Assembly (NCBI RefSeq): GCF_001895925.1
Contig: NZ_MPPI01000002.1
Location: 246,796-310,795 of the forward strand
Length of the DNA: 64,000 bases
Source: Phormidesmis priestleyi ULC007
Lineage (GTDB): Bacteria > Cyanobacteriota > Cyanobacteriia > Leptolyngbyales > Leptolyngbyaceae
Direction: 5' to 3'
Positions 46,138 to 56,114 of this stretch are shown here, in pieces. The notes under the pieces are model-generated. The model saw nothing but the letters and a program-made list of their open reading frames with translations. It did no database searches and was not told the DNA's origin. Both the position numbers and the translations under genes were made by a program. Each line of letters opens with the position of its first letter. The stretch's first letter is position 1.

Positions 46138-46527
46138 ATGAATAGCTTGCTCTCTGCCACATCGACACCCGACCACATTCTTGTGGTTGATGATGTTGCC
46201 GATAATTCTTTCTTACTGCAAGTGCTTTTAGAGGATGAAGGCTATCAAGTTGAAGTTGCCAACAGTGGCTCTGCTGCCCTCGCCAAAATTGAGCTATCTC
46301 CACCTAAATTAGTGTTGTTAGATGTGATGATGCCAGGAATGAATGGCTACGAAGTTGTGCAGCAGATTCGAGAAAACCTTGATTTGCCGTTTATCTCGAT
46401 CGTGATGGTGACGGGTCACGATCAGCTTACTCTCTCTAAAGATTTCCAGGTTGATGGCTTTTTAAGAAAGCCGATCGAGTTCGACGAGCTTTTGTCTCAA
46501 GTCCACGCTATTCTAGATTGCCGTTAA
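46138..46527 (+). CDS. Single-domain response regulator
   Basis: A 129-residue receiver domain. I chose ATG 46138 (MNSLLSATSTPDHILVVDD); GTG 46117 and ATG 46120 are also in frame. Acidic pair VVDDV, phospho-acceptor Asp in LVLLDVMMPGMNG, and Lys in FLRKPIEF are present. No output domain or kinase is adjacent. Confidence 0.88.
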   Translation: MNSLLSATSTPDHILVVDDVADNSFLLQVLLEDEGYQVEVANSGSAALAKIELSPPKLVLLDVMMPGMNGYEVVQQIRENLDLPFISIVMVTGHDQLTLSKDFQVDGFLRKPIEFDELLSQVHAILDCR

Positions 46528-46538
46528 TCAGCACATCA

Positions 46539-46576
46539 AAAAAGACCGAGAATCTATAGATCCTCAGTCTTTGTGT
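46539..46576. terminator. Hairpin terminator between convergent genes
   Basis: AAAGACCGAGAATC (46542-46555) pairs with GATCCTCAGTCTTT at 12 of 14 positions. A-rich sequence precedes it and TTT ends it, so it can work in both directions between the response regulator and gmk. Confidence 0.7.
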
Positions 46577-46619
46577 AACTTAATTGACGGTTTGCTTGAC
46601 GCAGATCAACTTAGAATTT

Positions 46620-47189
46620 CTAACAGATAGCGGCTGCGGGTTTAAACAGAGCGACTTCGATTTTACCTAGAGCTTCCTCAAAGTTATCGTTGACGATTTG
46701 GATATCAAACTCATCTGCGGCACTGACTTCTTCTCGCGCATGGGTCAATCGACGAGTGATCGCGTCTTCTGAGTCTTGTGCCCGTCCTCGAATGCGATTT
46801 TCTAGCTCACTTAGCGAAGGGGGAAGAATAAACATTCGCAAAGCACTAGGGAACGTTTTACGGATTTGTCGCGCTCCATCTAGCTCAATCTCTAAAATCA
46901 CCCACTTGCCCTGCTGGATTTTTTCTTCAACAGCTTTGCGCGGTGTGCCATAGCAATTGCCTGCAAACTCTGCCCATTCAAGCAGTTCGCCTTGAGCCAC
47001 CATTCGTTCAAACTGAGGACGGGTCACAAAATAATAGTTTTGCCCATCCACTTCGCCAGCACGAGGGGCACGGGTCGTCACTGAAACCGATACGTAGAGG
47101 TCAGGGTGTCGCTGAAGGAGCGATCGTAGCAAGGTTCCTTTTCCGACCCCGCTGGGCCCTGTCAATACAATCAATCTGCCCTTGCCCAT
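46620..47189 (-). CDS. gmk: Guanylate kinase
   Basis: A 189-residue kinase converting GMP to GDP, starting at ATG 47189 ([19 protein letters not shown]). P-loop [11 protein letters not shown]-binding [20 protein letters not shown] and the lid ([15 protein letters not shown]) are all present. It lies 123 bases downstream of remA on the same strand. Confidence 0.97.
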   Translation of the reverse strand: MGKGRLIVLTGPSGVGKGTLLRSLLQRHPDLYVSVSVTTRAPRAGEVDGQNYYFVTRPQFERMVAQGELLEWAEFAGNCYGTPRKAVEEKIQQGKWVILEIELDGARQIRKTFPSALRMFILPPSLSELENRIRGRAQDSEDAITRRLTHAREEVSAADEFDIQIVNDNFEEALGKIEVALFKPAAAIC

Positions 47190-47312
47190 GGTGTGCCTCA
47201 AACTGATTAGCGCTAAGTGTTCCCAATGTTGCTGATTAAGTGAGTATAGCTTGCAATCAGTAAGGGTGAGGGGGAAAGGACGAACGTGAAGGAAAGTTTT
47301 ATCTTTTAACGT

Positions 47313-47579
47313 CTATCCATCGTCGTGGGAATCTTTGCTGAGAATAAACCGATTGGCAACAGTCTCTGGCTGAATCGCTGAGAGAATCACGTGCCCAGAG
47401 TCGGCGATGATCACCGCGCGGGTACGTCTACCATAAGTGGCATCAATTAGTTTCTTCTCGTCTCTTGCGTCGGTAATGATACGCTTAATGGGGGCAGATT
47501 CTGGGCTGACGATCGCCACAACTCGACCAGCGGACACAATATTACCAAACCCGATGTTGATCAGTTTAATGTCCGTCAT
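47313..47579 (-). CDS. RemA/DUF370-family regulator
   Basis: An 88-residue protein starting [20 protein letters not shown]. The RemA pattern is clear ([31 protein letters not shown]). In Bacillus RemA binds DNA and activates matrix and osmoprotection genes. In cyanobacteria the role is unproven. It precedes gmk, an arrangement also seen in Firmicutes. Confidence 0.92.
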   Translation of the reverse strand: MTDIKLINIGFGNIVSAGRVVAIVSPESAPIKRIITDARDEKKLIDATYGRRTRAVIIADSGHVILSAIQPETVANRFILSKDSHDDG

Positions 47580-47744
47580 AGAAAACTGCCTCATCAAGTA
47601 GGCAATAAATAGAGGGATTGTTTTTCATCGTATCTATAAAAAATTTTTGCAACAAGGGGAAACCTAACTTAAAACGGAGGAAATTCGCCTTTCTCAACGT
47701 TTACGCTTTGACTAATTGGTTCTGATTCTTTACTAAAAAACTCC

Positions 47745-49502
47745 TTGCAACCTGTTGACTTTACAACCCTCGCAGCACTCTGCGGTGAACTTCGCACGAC
47801 CTGGCTCCCGGCTCGGCTCGAACAGGTTTATCAGCGCGATCGCTTTACAATCTGTCTAGCACTTCGCACGTTGGATAAACGAAGCTGGCTGACGGTTTCC
47901 TGGCATCCGCAAGCCGCTCGATTGAGCATCAGCAATCCGCCACCTCGTGCGCCCGATACTTTTACCTTTAGTCAACAGTTGATTCATCAGTTGGGCGGGT
48001 TGGCGCTGGTCGCGATCGAGCCAGTTTCACCGTGGGAACGAGCCATTGATTTGCAGTTTTCTCGCCGCCCTGGAGACCCTGCCCTGTGGCATCTCTATGT
48101 TGAGATTATGGGCAAATATAGCAACGTGATTTTGGCAAATCGAGACAATCTCATTGTCACGGCGGCTCATCAAGTCAGTTCTAATCAGTCGAGTGTCCGT
48201 CCGATTCAAACTGGACAGCCTTATGAGTTGCCGCCTGCGCTTACCGATCCCGCTCCAACTTTGAGTGAGACTCAAGAGACGTGGCGATCGCGGGTGAGTC
48301 TGATCCCCGGTGCCCTGCGTCGAAACCTGATTAAAAGCTATCGAGGACTCAGTTCCGCGTTGCTGCTGTCGATGCTAGATGCTGCCAAACTCGATCCTGA
48401 CTGCCTCACCGAAACCTTGACAGAATCAGACTGGCAGCGTCTCTTTAGCTGCTGGCAAACCTGGCTCAAGACGCTAGAAGATGGTCACTTTAAACCCGGT
48501 TGGACGGCAGACGGCTATACCGTGATGGGTTGGAGCATGACTCAGCCCACCGCTACAGTTGAAGAAGTGGTCGATCGCTACTATACCGACCGCCTAAATC
48601 GTCAAGAATTTAGCCAACTGCGTCATCAAATTCGCCAAAAGATAGACACCCTGTTAAGCAAGCTCCGCGTTAAAGCAAACACGTTTTCAAGTCGATTAGA
48701 CCAGTCCGATCGAGCTGACCAATCCAAGCAACAAGCCGATTTGCTGATGGCAAACCTGCACCAGTGGAAACCCGGCATGAAGACGATCGACCTGGCTGAT
48801 TTTGAAACCGAGCAGCCAGTGACAATTCCTCTAAATCCAGAAAAGAACGCCGTTCAAAACGCACAAGCGCTTTATAAGCGTCACCAAAAATTAAAGCGCA
48901 CCCGTGCCGCGACTGAGCCGTTACTAAATGCCGTGCAGGATGAGATTGACTATTTAGAACAGGTTGAGGCCGCGATCGAGCAATTTAACGATTATCAAAT
49001 TTCAGAAGATTTAGAAGCGCTCGAAGAAATCCGCGAAGAACTGATCCAGCAGAACTATATGGAGGGTTCAGATTATCGCAAAGAATCTAGCAAAGATGAC
49101 GCTGCGAGTCATCCCTACCAGTTCAAAACACCGAGCGGATTTGAGCTATTGGTCGGGCGCAACAATCGACAGAACGATCGCTTAACATTTCGCCAAGCCA
49201 ATGATTATGATCTCTGGTTTCACACTCAAGAGATTCCAGGTAGTCACGTCTTGCTGCGCTTAGAGCCGGGGGCGGTTGCCGACGAAGCTGATTTGCAATT
49301 TGTGGCTGACATTGCCGCTTACTACAGTCGAGCGCGACAGAGCGAACAGGTTCCCGTAATTTACACAGAGCCTCGTCACGTTTATAAGCCTAAAGGGGCT
49401 AAACCCGGCATTGCCATTTATAAGCAAGAGCGAGTTATTTGGGGACAACCTCAATGTGCTAGCCGATATATCGCTCAATCTGCACCAGATTTCGTCAAGT
49501 AA
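47745..49502 (+). CDS. NFACT/Rqc2-family protein (ribosome quality control)
   Basis: A 585-residue protein starting at TTG 47745, because MQPVDFTTLAALCGELR matches the usual N-terminus and no ATG is near. NFACT-N (ALYVEIMGKYSNVIL-like segment), a helical middle and coiled coil (~285-445), and NFACT-R (LLVGRNNRQNDRLTFRQANDYDLWFHTQEIPGSHV) are in order. Bacterial homologues (RqcH) tag stalled peptides with alanine. It was formerly named fibronectin-binding protein. Confidence 0.93.
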   Translation: MQPVDFTTLAALCGELRTTWLPARLEQVYQRDRFTICLALRTLDKRSWLTVSWHPQAARLSISNPPPRAPDTFTFSQQLIHQLGGLALVAIEPVSPWERAIDLQFSRRPGDPALWHLYVEIMGKYSNVILANRDNLIVTAAHQVSSNQSSVRPIQTGQPYELPPALTDPAPTLSETQETWRSRVSLIPGALRRNLIKSYRGLSSALLLSMLDAAKLDPDCLTETLTESDWQRLFSCWQTWLKTLEDGHFKPGWTADGYTVMGWSMTQPTATVEEVVDRYYTDRLNRQEFSQLRHQIRQKIDTLLSKLRVKANTFSSRLDQSDRADQSKQQADLLMANLHQWKPGMKTIDLADFETEQPVTIPLNPEKNAVQNAQALYKRHQKLKRTRAATEPLLNAVQDEIDYLEQVEAAIEQFNDYQISEDLEALEEIREELIQQNYMEGSDYRKESSKDDAASHPYQFKTPSGFELLVGRNNRQNDRLTFRQANDYDLWFHTQEIPGSHVLLRLEPGAVADEADLQFVADIAAYYSRARQSEQVPVIYTEPRHVYKPKGAKPGIAIYKQERVIWGQPQCASRYIAQSAPDFVK

Positions 49503-49605
49503 GCACCTTGATTGTTCAAGCTCTCATCTGTCGTTAGAAATAGATATGTCAGGAAGCCATGAAGTTTCGTGACAAAAGGTTTGTGTATGTTGTTACAATG
49601 TTGGG

Positions 49606-49726
49606 CGAATAGGGCTTAATGACCCTACAGACCCCGCTGCATGTTTGGGAACGCGCAGCTCGGTTTTCTCCAATGCAAAACAACAGGTTGATTTTGAGCC
49701 AGCTTCTCACGAGGCTGGCTTTTCTT
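49606..49726 (+). ncRNA. Candidate structured small RNA
   Basis: A ~120-base unit with no ORF. A -10 box TACAAT (49594-49599) precedes it. It contains a TAGGG/CCCTA hairpin (49610-49627), a GCTGC/GCAGC stem (49636-49659) and ends in a strong terminator. It lies in the 553-base gap 49503-50055. It does not look like tRNA, SRP RNA, 6S or tmRNA to me. Confidence 0.5.
49697..49726 (+). terminator. Terminator of the candidate RNA
   Basis: AGCCAGC (49697-49703) pairs with GCTGGCT (49714-49720) and is followed by TTTCTTT. It is 194 bases beyond the NFACT stop, so it may serve either that gene or the separate small RNA. Confidence 0.85.
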
Positions 49727-49784
49727 TATCAGTAATTTTGATATGATTCAGGGCCTAAGCTCGATCGCGCCTCCTAAGAACTAT

Positions 49785-49965
49785 GAATTAACGTCAGTTC
49801 GACGAGTTTTTGCTTCGTCAAGAGCGGCTTCTGCTCCCTAAATCCCCCATTCTGGGGGACTTTGAACCGAAAATTTTGGCTTGAGGTTCCCCAATTTGGG
49901 GAATTTAGGGGACTTCCCGAATTCACAACCGGAGCGAACCGCTTCTGTCGAACCGACGTTGAATC
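49785..49965. repeat. MITE-like element, copy 3
   Basis: About 181 bases with ends GAATTAACGTCAGTTCGAC and GTCGAACCGACGTTGAATC, mostly complementary. The core inverted repeat (CTCCCTAAATCCCCC to GAATTTAGGGGA) matches copy 1 in reverse orientation over most of its length. No ORF is inside. It lies in the gap before the glycosyltransferase gene, next to a second repeat type. Confidence 0.75.
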
Positions 49966-49984
49966 AAATCGCGAATCTACATAC

Positions 49985-50036
49985 GGGCATGGCACTGCCG
50001 TGCCCATTGACCTTGCCAGTAACCGACAGTATTTAA
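49985..50036. repeat. GGGCATGG palindromic repeat, copy 2
   Basis: GGGCATGGCACTGCCGTGCCC forms a hairpin with one G-T change from copy 1 at 44620. The downstream ~30 bases also align. It ends 20 bases before the glycosyltransferase start codon, so it may lie in that gene's leader. Confidence 0.7.
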
Positions 50037-50055
50037 TCCACGCTCTTAACTTCCT

Positions 50056-51201
50056 GTGACACTCAATTATGCCCTCGTTCACGAATGGTTAACGCCCAAA
50101 GCCACAGGCGGGTCAGAGCTAGTAGTGCGAGAAATTCTCAAGCATATCGATGCTGACCTCTATGCGCTGATTGATTTTGAGTCGGTGAATCCCGACAGCT
50201 ATCTCTACCAGCGCAAGATTGGCACCACTTTTCTTCAACACTTTCCCTTTGCTCAAAGCGGAGTGCAAAAATATTTGCCTTTTTTACCACTGGCGATCGA
50301 GCAGCTTGACCTGCGACACTATGACGTAATTTTGTCCTCGTCTCATGCGGTCGCGAAAGGGGTCCTCACCACACCTCAGCAATTGCACGTCTGCTATTGT
50401 CACGCTCCGATGCGCTATGTGTGGGATCTCACGTTTGACTATCTCAATAGCAGCCGTCTGGGTCGAGGAGTGCCCGGAGTTTTAACTCGCTATTTATTAC
50501 ACCAGTTGCGCCAGTGGGATGTGCTGTCGGCTAACCGAGTCGATTATTTTATCGCAAACTCTAAAAACACAGCCCGCCGAATTTGGCGATATTATCGTCG
50601 GCCTGCCGAGGTGATCTATCCGCCAGTGGAGGTCGATCGCTTTCCCTTTCAAGCCCAAAAGCAAGACTTTTACGTCACGGTGTCTCGGTTGGTTAGTTAC
50701 AAAAAAATTGCGCTGATCGTGCGGGCTTTTAATCAACTGGGGCTACCCCTAATCGTGATTGGTAGCGGCTCAGAATTGTCGCAGCTTCAGCAACTAGCGA
50801 AATCCAATGTGCAGATTTTGGGATGGCAACCCGATGCCGTTGTTGAGCAATATATGGCCCAAGCAAAAGCTTTTGTTTATGCTGCCTACGAAGATTTTGG
50901 CATCGCCCCTGTTGAGGCGCAAGCTTGCGGAACTCCTGTGATCGCCTATGGAGCCGGGGGCACGTTAGAAACGGTGCGAGATTTGCGTCACCATCAAAAT
51001 CAAGGCACCGGAATTTTGTTTCCGCAGCAAACTGAGGTGGCGATCGTCGAAGCGGTGAAAATTTTTGAGCAACATCAAAAAAAAATCGAGCCTGAAATCT
51101 TGCGTACTCATGCACTCTCTTTTCACCCCAAAGTCTTTCAACAGCGCTATTTAGCGTTTCTTGAACACGCCTATCAAGAATTCCAGACCAAAAATTCTTA
51201 A
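50056..51201 (+). CDS. Glycosyltransferase family 4
   Basis: A 381-residue GT-B enzyme starting at GTG 50056 (MTLNYALVHEWLTPKATGGSE). The C-terminal donor site has EDFGIAPVEAQACGTPVIA, the E-x7-E motif. It probably adds a sugar to a lipid-linked or polysaccharide acceptor on the cytoplasmic side. It begins a cluster with a priming transferase and GDP-deoxyhexose genes. Confidence 0.9.
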   Translation: MTLNYALVHEWLTPKATGGSELVVREILKHIDADLYALIDFESVNPDSYLYQRKIGTTFLQHFPFAQSGVQKYLPFLPLAIEQLDLRHYDVILSSSHAVAKGVLTTPQQLHVCYCHAPMRYVWDLTFDYLNSSRLGRGVPGVLTRYLLHQLRQWDVLSANRVDYFIANSKNTARRIWRYYRRPAEVIYPPVEVDRFPFQAQKQDFYVTVSRLVSYKKIALIVRAFNQLGLPLIVIGSGSELSQLQQLAKSNVQILGWQPDAVVEQYMAQAKAFVYAAYEDFGIAPVEAQACGTPVIAYGAGGTLETVRDLRHHQNQGTGILFPQQTEVAIVEAVKIFEQHQKKIEPEILRTHALSFHPKVFQQRYLAFLEHAYQEFQTKNS

Positions 51202-51329
51202 TCATTTTTTACGATTCATAAGTCAATCTAGGAAAAATTGCTCATTTACTTGGGAGCAAAAACGTCGCATAAGCAGTCTATGGCTTTATGATCAGGACTG
51301 TGTGTGGTGTGGAATTGTAAAGGAGTAAG

Positions 51330-52034
51330 ATGACTGCCGAAAGCCAACTCATCTCCGGTAAGCTGATTCGAGCATTCGTAAAACGGGGGATAAGATCAGT
51401 TATCCTCGATGCACTAGATAGGAAACTCTCTAAGCGACTGTTCGACATTGTGTTCTCGTTCGCAGTTTTAATTCTCTTCTCTCCGGTTTATCTGCTCCTT
51501 GGGTTACTGATTGCTCTCAGTTCATCAGGGCCTATTTTTTATGTGCAGGAACGGGTCGGTAAGAATTACAAACGCTTTGGTTGCATTAAATTTAGGACGA
51601 TGGTCGTCAACGCTGACGAACTGTTGATGGATATGATCGAGACTTCTCCTCAGTTGAGACAAGAATTTGAGGACAACTTTAAGCTCAAATATGATCCTCG
51701 CATTACGTGGATTGGTCGTGTTTTGAGAGTGACCAGCCTCGATGAGTTTCCCCAGTTTTGGAACGTTTTGATGGGAGACATGAGTGTGGTGGGTCCTCGC
51801 CCTCTAGTTGTAGAGGAGCTACCTAGATATGGTGTTCACATTGATAGAGTCTTAACAATCCGACCTGGCATTACAGGGTTATGGCAGGTGTCTGGGCGCA
51901 ATGACATCCCCTACCCACAGCGAGTTCGGATGGATCTTTATTATGCAAACTCTAGAAATTTTTGGATGGACTTGTGGATTGTGGTCAAAACGATCGGCGT
52001 GGTCGTTTTTCCCAAAAATAACGGTGCTTACTAA
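51330..52034 (+). CDS. Priming sugar transferase (WcaJ/ExoY type)
   Basis: A 234-residue polyisoprenyl-phosphate hexose-1-phosphate transferase. A membrane segment near ~36-62, then KFRTM, TSLDEFPQFWNVLMGDMSVVGPRP and RPGITGLWQVSGR are all present. It starts exopolysaccharide units by loading a sugar phosphate on a lipid carrier. Only the C-terminal catalytic domain is present, without the large N-terminal part of WcaJ. AAAGGAG precedes the start. Confidence 0.93.
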   Translation: MTAESQLISGKLIRAFVKRGIRSVILDALDRKLSKRLFDIVFSFAVLILFSPVYLLLGLLIALSSSGPIFYVQERVGKNYKRFGCIKFRTMVVNADELLMDMIETSPQLRQEFEDNFKLKYDPRITWIGRVLRVTSLDEFPQFWNVLMGDMSVVGPRPLVVEELPRYGVHIDRVLTIRPGITGLWQVSGRNDIPYPQRVRMDLYYANSRNFWMDLWIVVKTIGVVVFPKNNGAY

Positions 52035-52058
52035 AGTTTGATGCTTAAAACAAATTTG

Positions 52059-52100
52059 ACCCCTCAATGTCGCGCTTTGCAACACTTGAGGGGTTATTTT
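52059..52100 (+). terminator. Terminator after the sugar transferase
   Basis: ACCCCTCAA (52059-52067) pairs with TTGAGGGGT (52086-52094) around a longer loop and is followed by TATTTTG. It separates the sugar transferase from the gmd gene, which therefore needs its own promoter. Confidence 0.75.
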
Positions 52101-52440
52101 GTGGTTTTTAAATACCAATCTTTACGCTGCTTCCGGATCGCCCACTGAGAGGAACGTATTTTCTAGCAATGTGTAGCCCAGTTATCCCGTTGATCAAGAA
52201 CGGGGAGCTACCTAAAATCAGGTCGTACGATTCAGACTTCAGCAGAGCTTCTTAAAAAATGGACAGCTCCTTTACACTGAGGCGAATTCTTTGCGGTAGG
52301 TTAGATGTTGTTTGACCTTCTATCAGTGGGATTACTAAGGGTGAAGTTTGAGAATCGATCAAGGTTACATTGAGCGGGAGCATGTCAAGCATGATATCTG
52401 CCCAGCTTTTTCACTATAGTTTCAACAAGGAAATTGAGGA
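52101..52440. other. Gap before gmd
   Basis: No gene or RNA is recognised. The last part should hold the gmd promoter. A GCGGTAG string at 52293-52299 recalls the ops element of polysaccharide operons but may be chance. Confidence 0.4.
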
Positions 52441-53517
52441 ATGACGCAGCGTAAGCGAGCACTGTTAACGGGTATCACAGGTCAAGACGGCTCTTATTTG
52501 AGTGAGTTGCTTTTAGAGCAGGGCTATGAGGTTCATGGAATCATCCGCCGCACTTCGACTTTCAACACCGATCGCATCGATCACATCTACGAAGATCCGC
52601 ACGCCGAAGGAGCACAGTTATTCCTTCACTATGGCGATCTCACAGACGGCACAACTCTACGGCGAATTTTAGAAGACGTTAAGCCTGTTGAGATCTATAA
52701 CTTAGGCGCTCAATCTCACGTTCGCGTTAGCTTTGACTCTCCTGAATATACGGCTGACTCAGTTGGGATGGGAACTTTACGCCTGCTAGAGGCAATTCGC
52801 GACTATCAGCAGCGCACCGGAATTGAAGTCCGCTTTTATCAAGCAGGCTCATCCGAGATGTTTGGGAAAGTGCAACAAGTTCCCCAGGTAGAAACAACCC
52901 CGTTCTATCCGCGTAGCCCTTATGCTTGCGCCAAAGTCTATGCTCACTGGCAAACCGTGAACTATCGCGAATCTTATGACCTATTCGCCTGTAACGGCAT
53001 CTTGTTTAATCATGAGTCACCTCGACGGGGAGAGACGTTTGTGACTCGCAAAATCACACGGGCAGTTGCTCGCATCGTTGCTGGAAAACAGAAGAAGCTC
53101 TTTTTGGGCAATTTAGATTCTAAGCGCGATTGGGGCTATGCCAAAGATTATGTGCGAGCAATGTGGCTCATGCTGCAACAAGATCAGCCGGATGATTATG
53201 TGGTAGCTACAGGCGAAACCCATGAGATTAAAGAATTTTTAGATCTGTCATTTGGCTATGTCAATCTTGACTGGCAAGACTATGTTGAGTTTGATGAGCG
53301 CTATTTGCGCCCTGCTGAGGTGGATCTGCTGATTGGCGATCCGACTAAAGCCAAACAAAAGTTGGGCTGGGAACCCTCAGTTACCTTTGAGCAACTCGTT
53401 CGCCTGATGGTCGAAGGCGATTTAGGCGCTTTAGGCATTCATTCTGGCAATCACAAACCTGCCATTCAAGATTTGGCAACCATTCGTGAAAATCTCGCGA
53501 GTAGTGTGTCGTTTTGA
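52441..53517 (+). CDS. gmd: GDP-mannose 4,6-dehydratase
   Basis: A 358-residue short-chain dehydrogenase fold enzyme making GDP-4-keto-6-deoxymannose. NADP motif [11 protein letters not shown], then [13 protein letters not shown] and [18 protein letters not shown]. The Tyr-Lys pair is in [15 protein letters not shown]. It feeds fcl-like and rhamnose-type pathways. It is followed by an epimerase/reductase 46 bases later. Confidence 0.96.
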   Translation: MTQRKRALLTGITGQDGSYLSELLLEQGYEVHGIIRRTSTFNTDRIDHIYEDPHAEGAQLFLHYGDLTDGTTLRRILEDVKPVEIYNLGAQSHVRVSFDSPEYTADSVGMGTLRLLEAIRDYQQRTGIEVRFYQAGSSEMFGKVQQVPQVETTPFYPRSPYACAKVYAHWQTVNYRESYDLFACNGILFNHESPRRGETFVTRKITRAVARIVAGKQKKLFLGNLDSKRDWGYAKDYVRAMWLMLQQDQPDDYVVATGETHEIKEFLDLSFGYVNLDWQDYVEFDERYLRPAEVDLLIGDPTKAKQKLGWEPSVTFEQLVRLMVEGDLGALGIHSGNHKPAIQDLATIRENLASSVSF

Positions 53518-53554
53518 GGTTGGACAGCTCTCAATAAACCCCACACAATACTAA

Positions 53555-54514
<960 letters not shown>

Positions 54515-54536
54515 CTTCAGATTTTTGCTCAACATT

Positions 54537-54566
54537 GATAGGGACGTTCGACAGAGCGTCCCTATC
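54537..54566. repeat. REP-like hairpin between convergent genes
   Basis: GATAGGGACG (54537-54546) and CGTCCCTATC (54557-54566) form a perfect 10-bp stem with a 10-base loop. It lies between the fcl-like gene and the thioredoxin-NHL gene and may end both transcripts. Confidence 0.7.
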
Positions 54567-54572
54567 GATGCT

Positions 54573-56084
54573 TTAAATCTTGGTAGATGTTGGAAAGCAC
54601 ACATCCGGGGCGCATAAATTGGGAAATTTGAGCGTTGTCACACTCAACGTTTTTAGATCTACTCGTCGAATCGCATGATTATTTGTGTCTGCAATATAAA
54701 GATGAGTTTGGGTAGCGCTGAGTCCTGATGGCTCGAAAAACTGGCTATTTAGCCCCTCACCGTCTTGATGTCCTGCCTTTCCGGTTCCTAAAATTGTGGT
54801 GCAAATCCCATCTAGGGTGACTGTTTTGATTTTGTGATTGTAGGTATCTGCAATCCACAGCAGGCTGTTTGTGAATTCGATTCCTAAACAATGCTGGAGC
54901 CGCACCGCTTCACCGATGCCATCGATATCGCCAAAGCCATAGAGAAATCCGCTGCCGCAAATTGTAGACACTTCGGGCATTTCTCCTAAGCTGATGGCGC
55001 GAATTGAACTGGTTTCACTATCGGCTACAAACAGGTTTTTTTGATCGATCGTGATCCCGCTCGGTTGGGCAAAGGCGGCTTGAGTGGTTAGCCCATCAAC
55101 ACAGCCTTCTGCTCCATTCCCGATATAGGTCGCGATCGTGCTATTCTCTAGCTCCATTCTCCAGATCTGATGCGACCCTGCCATCGCCACAAAAAGACAA
55201 TTCTCTACCAGTTCTAGATCCCAGGGAGAATTCAGGGATATTTCTAGCGCTTTTCCCCCATGAGGATAAATAGTGTGGCTCTGCTCTCCTGTGCCAGCGA
55301 TCGTGCTGACCGCTTTTTGGTGCAGATCGACTCGTCGCAATAGATGATTGTCAGTATCGGCAATATAGAGAATTTGGGTGGTGCGATCAAGCGTCATGCC
55401 TTGAGGTGCAAAAAATTGAACTTCTGAGAATTTGCCATCGGTCAACCCTGGCTGACCTGTGCCAACGATCTCAAGAACTTCGCCGTTTAGAGTCGTGATT
55501 AAAATTCGGTGATGTCTAGTATCGGCAACAAATAAGCGATCGCGCTCCTGATCTGCCAAAACGTTGCCGGGAAACCGTAAAGGAGTGTTCGATCGGGGTT
55601 GTTCAAGAACCAAGTCTCGCAGGTTGATGACTTCTTGATTTTGATGCTCGTGAATTATTTTTTCGATTAGCTCGTCTAGAAACTTACGCTTACCTTCACC
55701 TGAGACAAAGCCGACGATATAGCCTCTAGGATCGATCACTGCAAAAGTTGGATAGGCGCGAACGGTATATTGCTGCCAAACCTCAAAGTCCCGGTCTACC
55801 AAAATAGGGTGCTGAATGTCATAGCGAAGAGCCGCTTGACGAATATTTTCAGTATCTTTTTCGTGATCAAACTTCGCAGAGTGAACCCCAATCACCGTCA
55901 AATTGTCTTCATATTTCTGCTCTAGATATTTCAGGTCTGGCAAAACGTGTAGACAGTTGATGCAGCCATAAGTCCAAAAGTCTAGCAATACAACACGCCC
56001 CTTCAAGCTTGCTAGCGAGAGGGGACGCGTTGTGTTTAACCAAACGTTATTTTGAGGCAATTCGGGGGCACGAACGCGAACCAT
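54573..56084 (-). CDS. Thioredoxin-NHL repeat protein (NHLRC2-like)
   Basis: A 503-residue protein. Residues ~1-150 form a thioredoxin fold with Cys41-Ile-Asn-Cys44 (YGCINCLH) and a cis-proline region (AYPTFAV). Residues ~165-490 carry several NHL repeats (LFVADTRHHRIL, LYIADTDNHLLR, LFVADSETSSIR, LWIADTYNHKI) predicted to form a beta-propeller. This architecture matches NHLRC2-type proteins. Substrate is unknown. Confidence 0.92.
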   Translation of the reverse strand: MVRVRAPELPQNNVWLNTTRPLSLASLKGRVVLLDFWTYGCINCLHVLPDLKYLEQKYEDNLTVIGVHSAKFDHEKDTENIRQAALRYDIQHPILVDRDFEVWQQYTVRAYPTFAVIDPRGYIVGFVSGEGKRKFLDELIEKIIHEHQNQEVINLRDLVLEQPRSNTPLRFPGNVLADQERDRLFVADTRHHRILITTLNGEVLEIVGTGQPGLTDGKFSEVQFFAPQGMTLDRTTQILYIADTDNHLLRRVDLHQKAVSTIAGTGEQSHTIYPHGGKALEISLNSPWDLELVENCLFVAMAGSHQIWRMELENSTIATYIGNGAEGCVDGLTTQAAFAQPSGITIDQKNLFVADSETSSIRAISLGEMPEVSTICGSGFLYGFGDIDGIGEAVRLQHCLGIEFTNSLLWIADTYNHKIKTVTLDGICTTILGTGKAGHQDGEGLNSQFFEPSGLSATQTHLYIADTNNHAIRRVDLKTLSVTTLKFPNLCAPDVCFPTSTKI

Positions 56085-56114
56085 GAACTTTTTGCCAGCT
56101 AAAGACTTTCTGTT

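Noticed and set aside
49570..49600. Possible NtcA box upstream of the candidate RNA
   Set aside because: GTATGTTGTTAC has six, not eight, bases between GTA and TAC.
52293..52299. GCGGTAG string resembling the ops/JUMPstart element before gmd
   Set aside because: Only part of the motif matches and the RfaH system is not expected in cyanobacteria; chance is likely.
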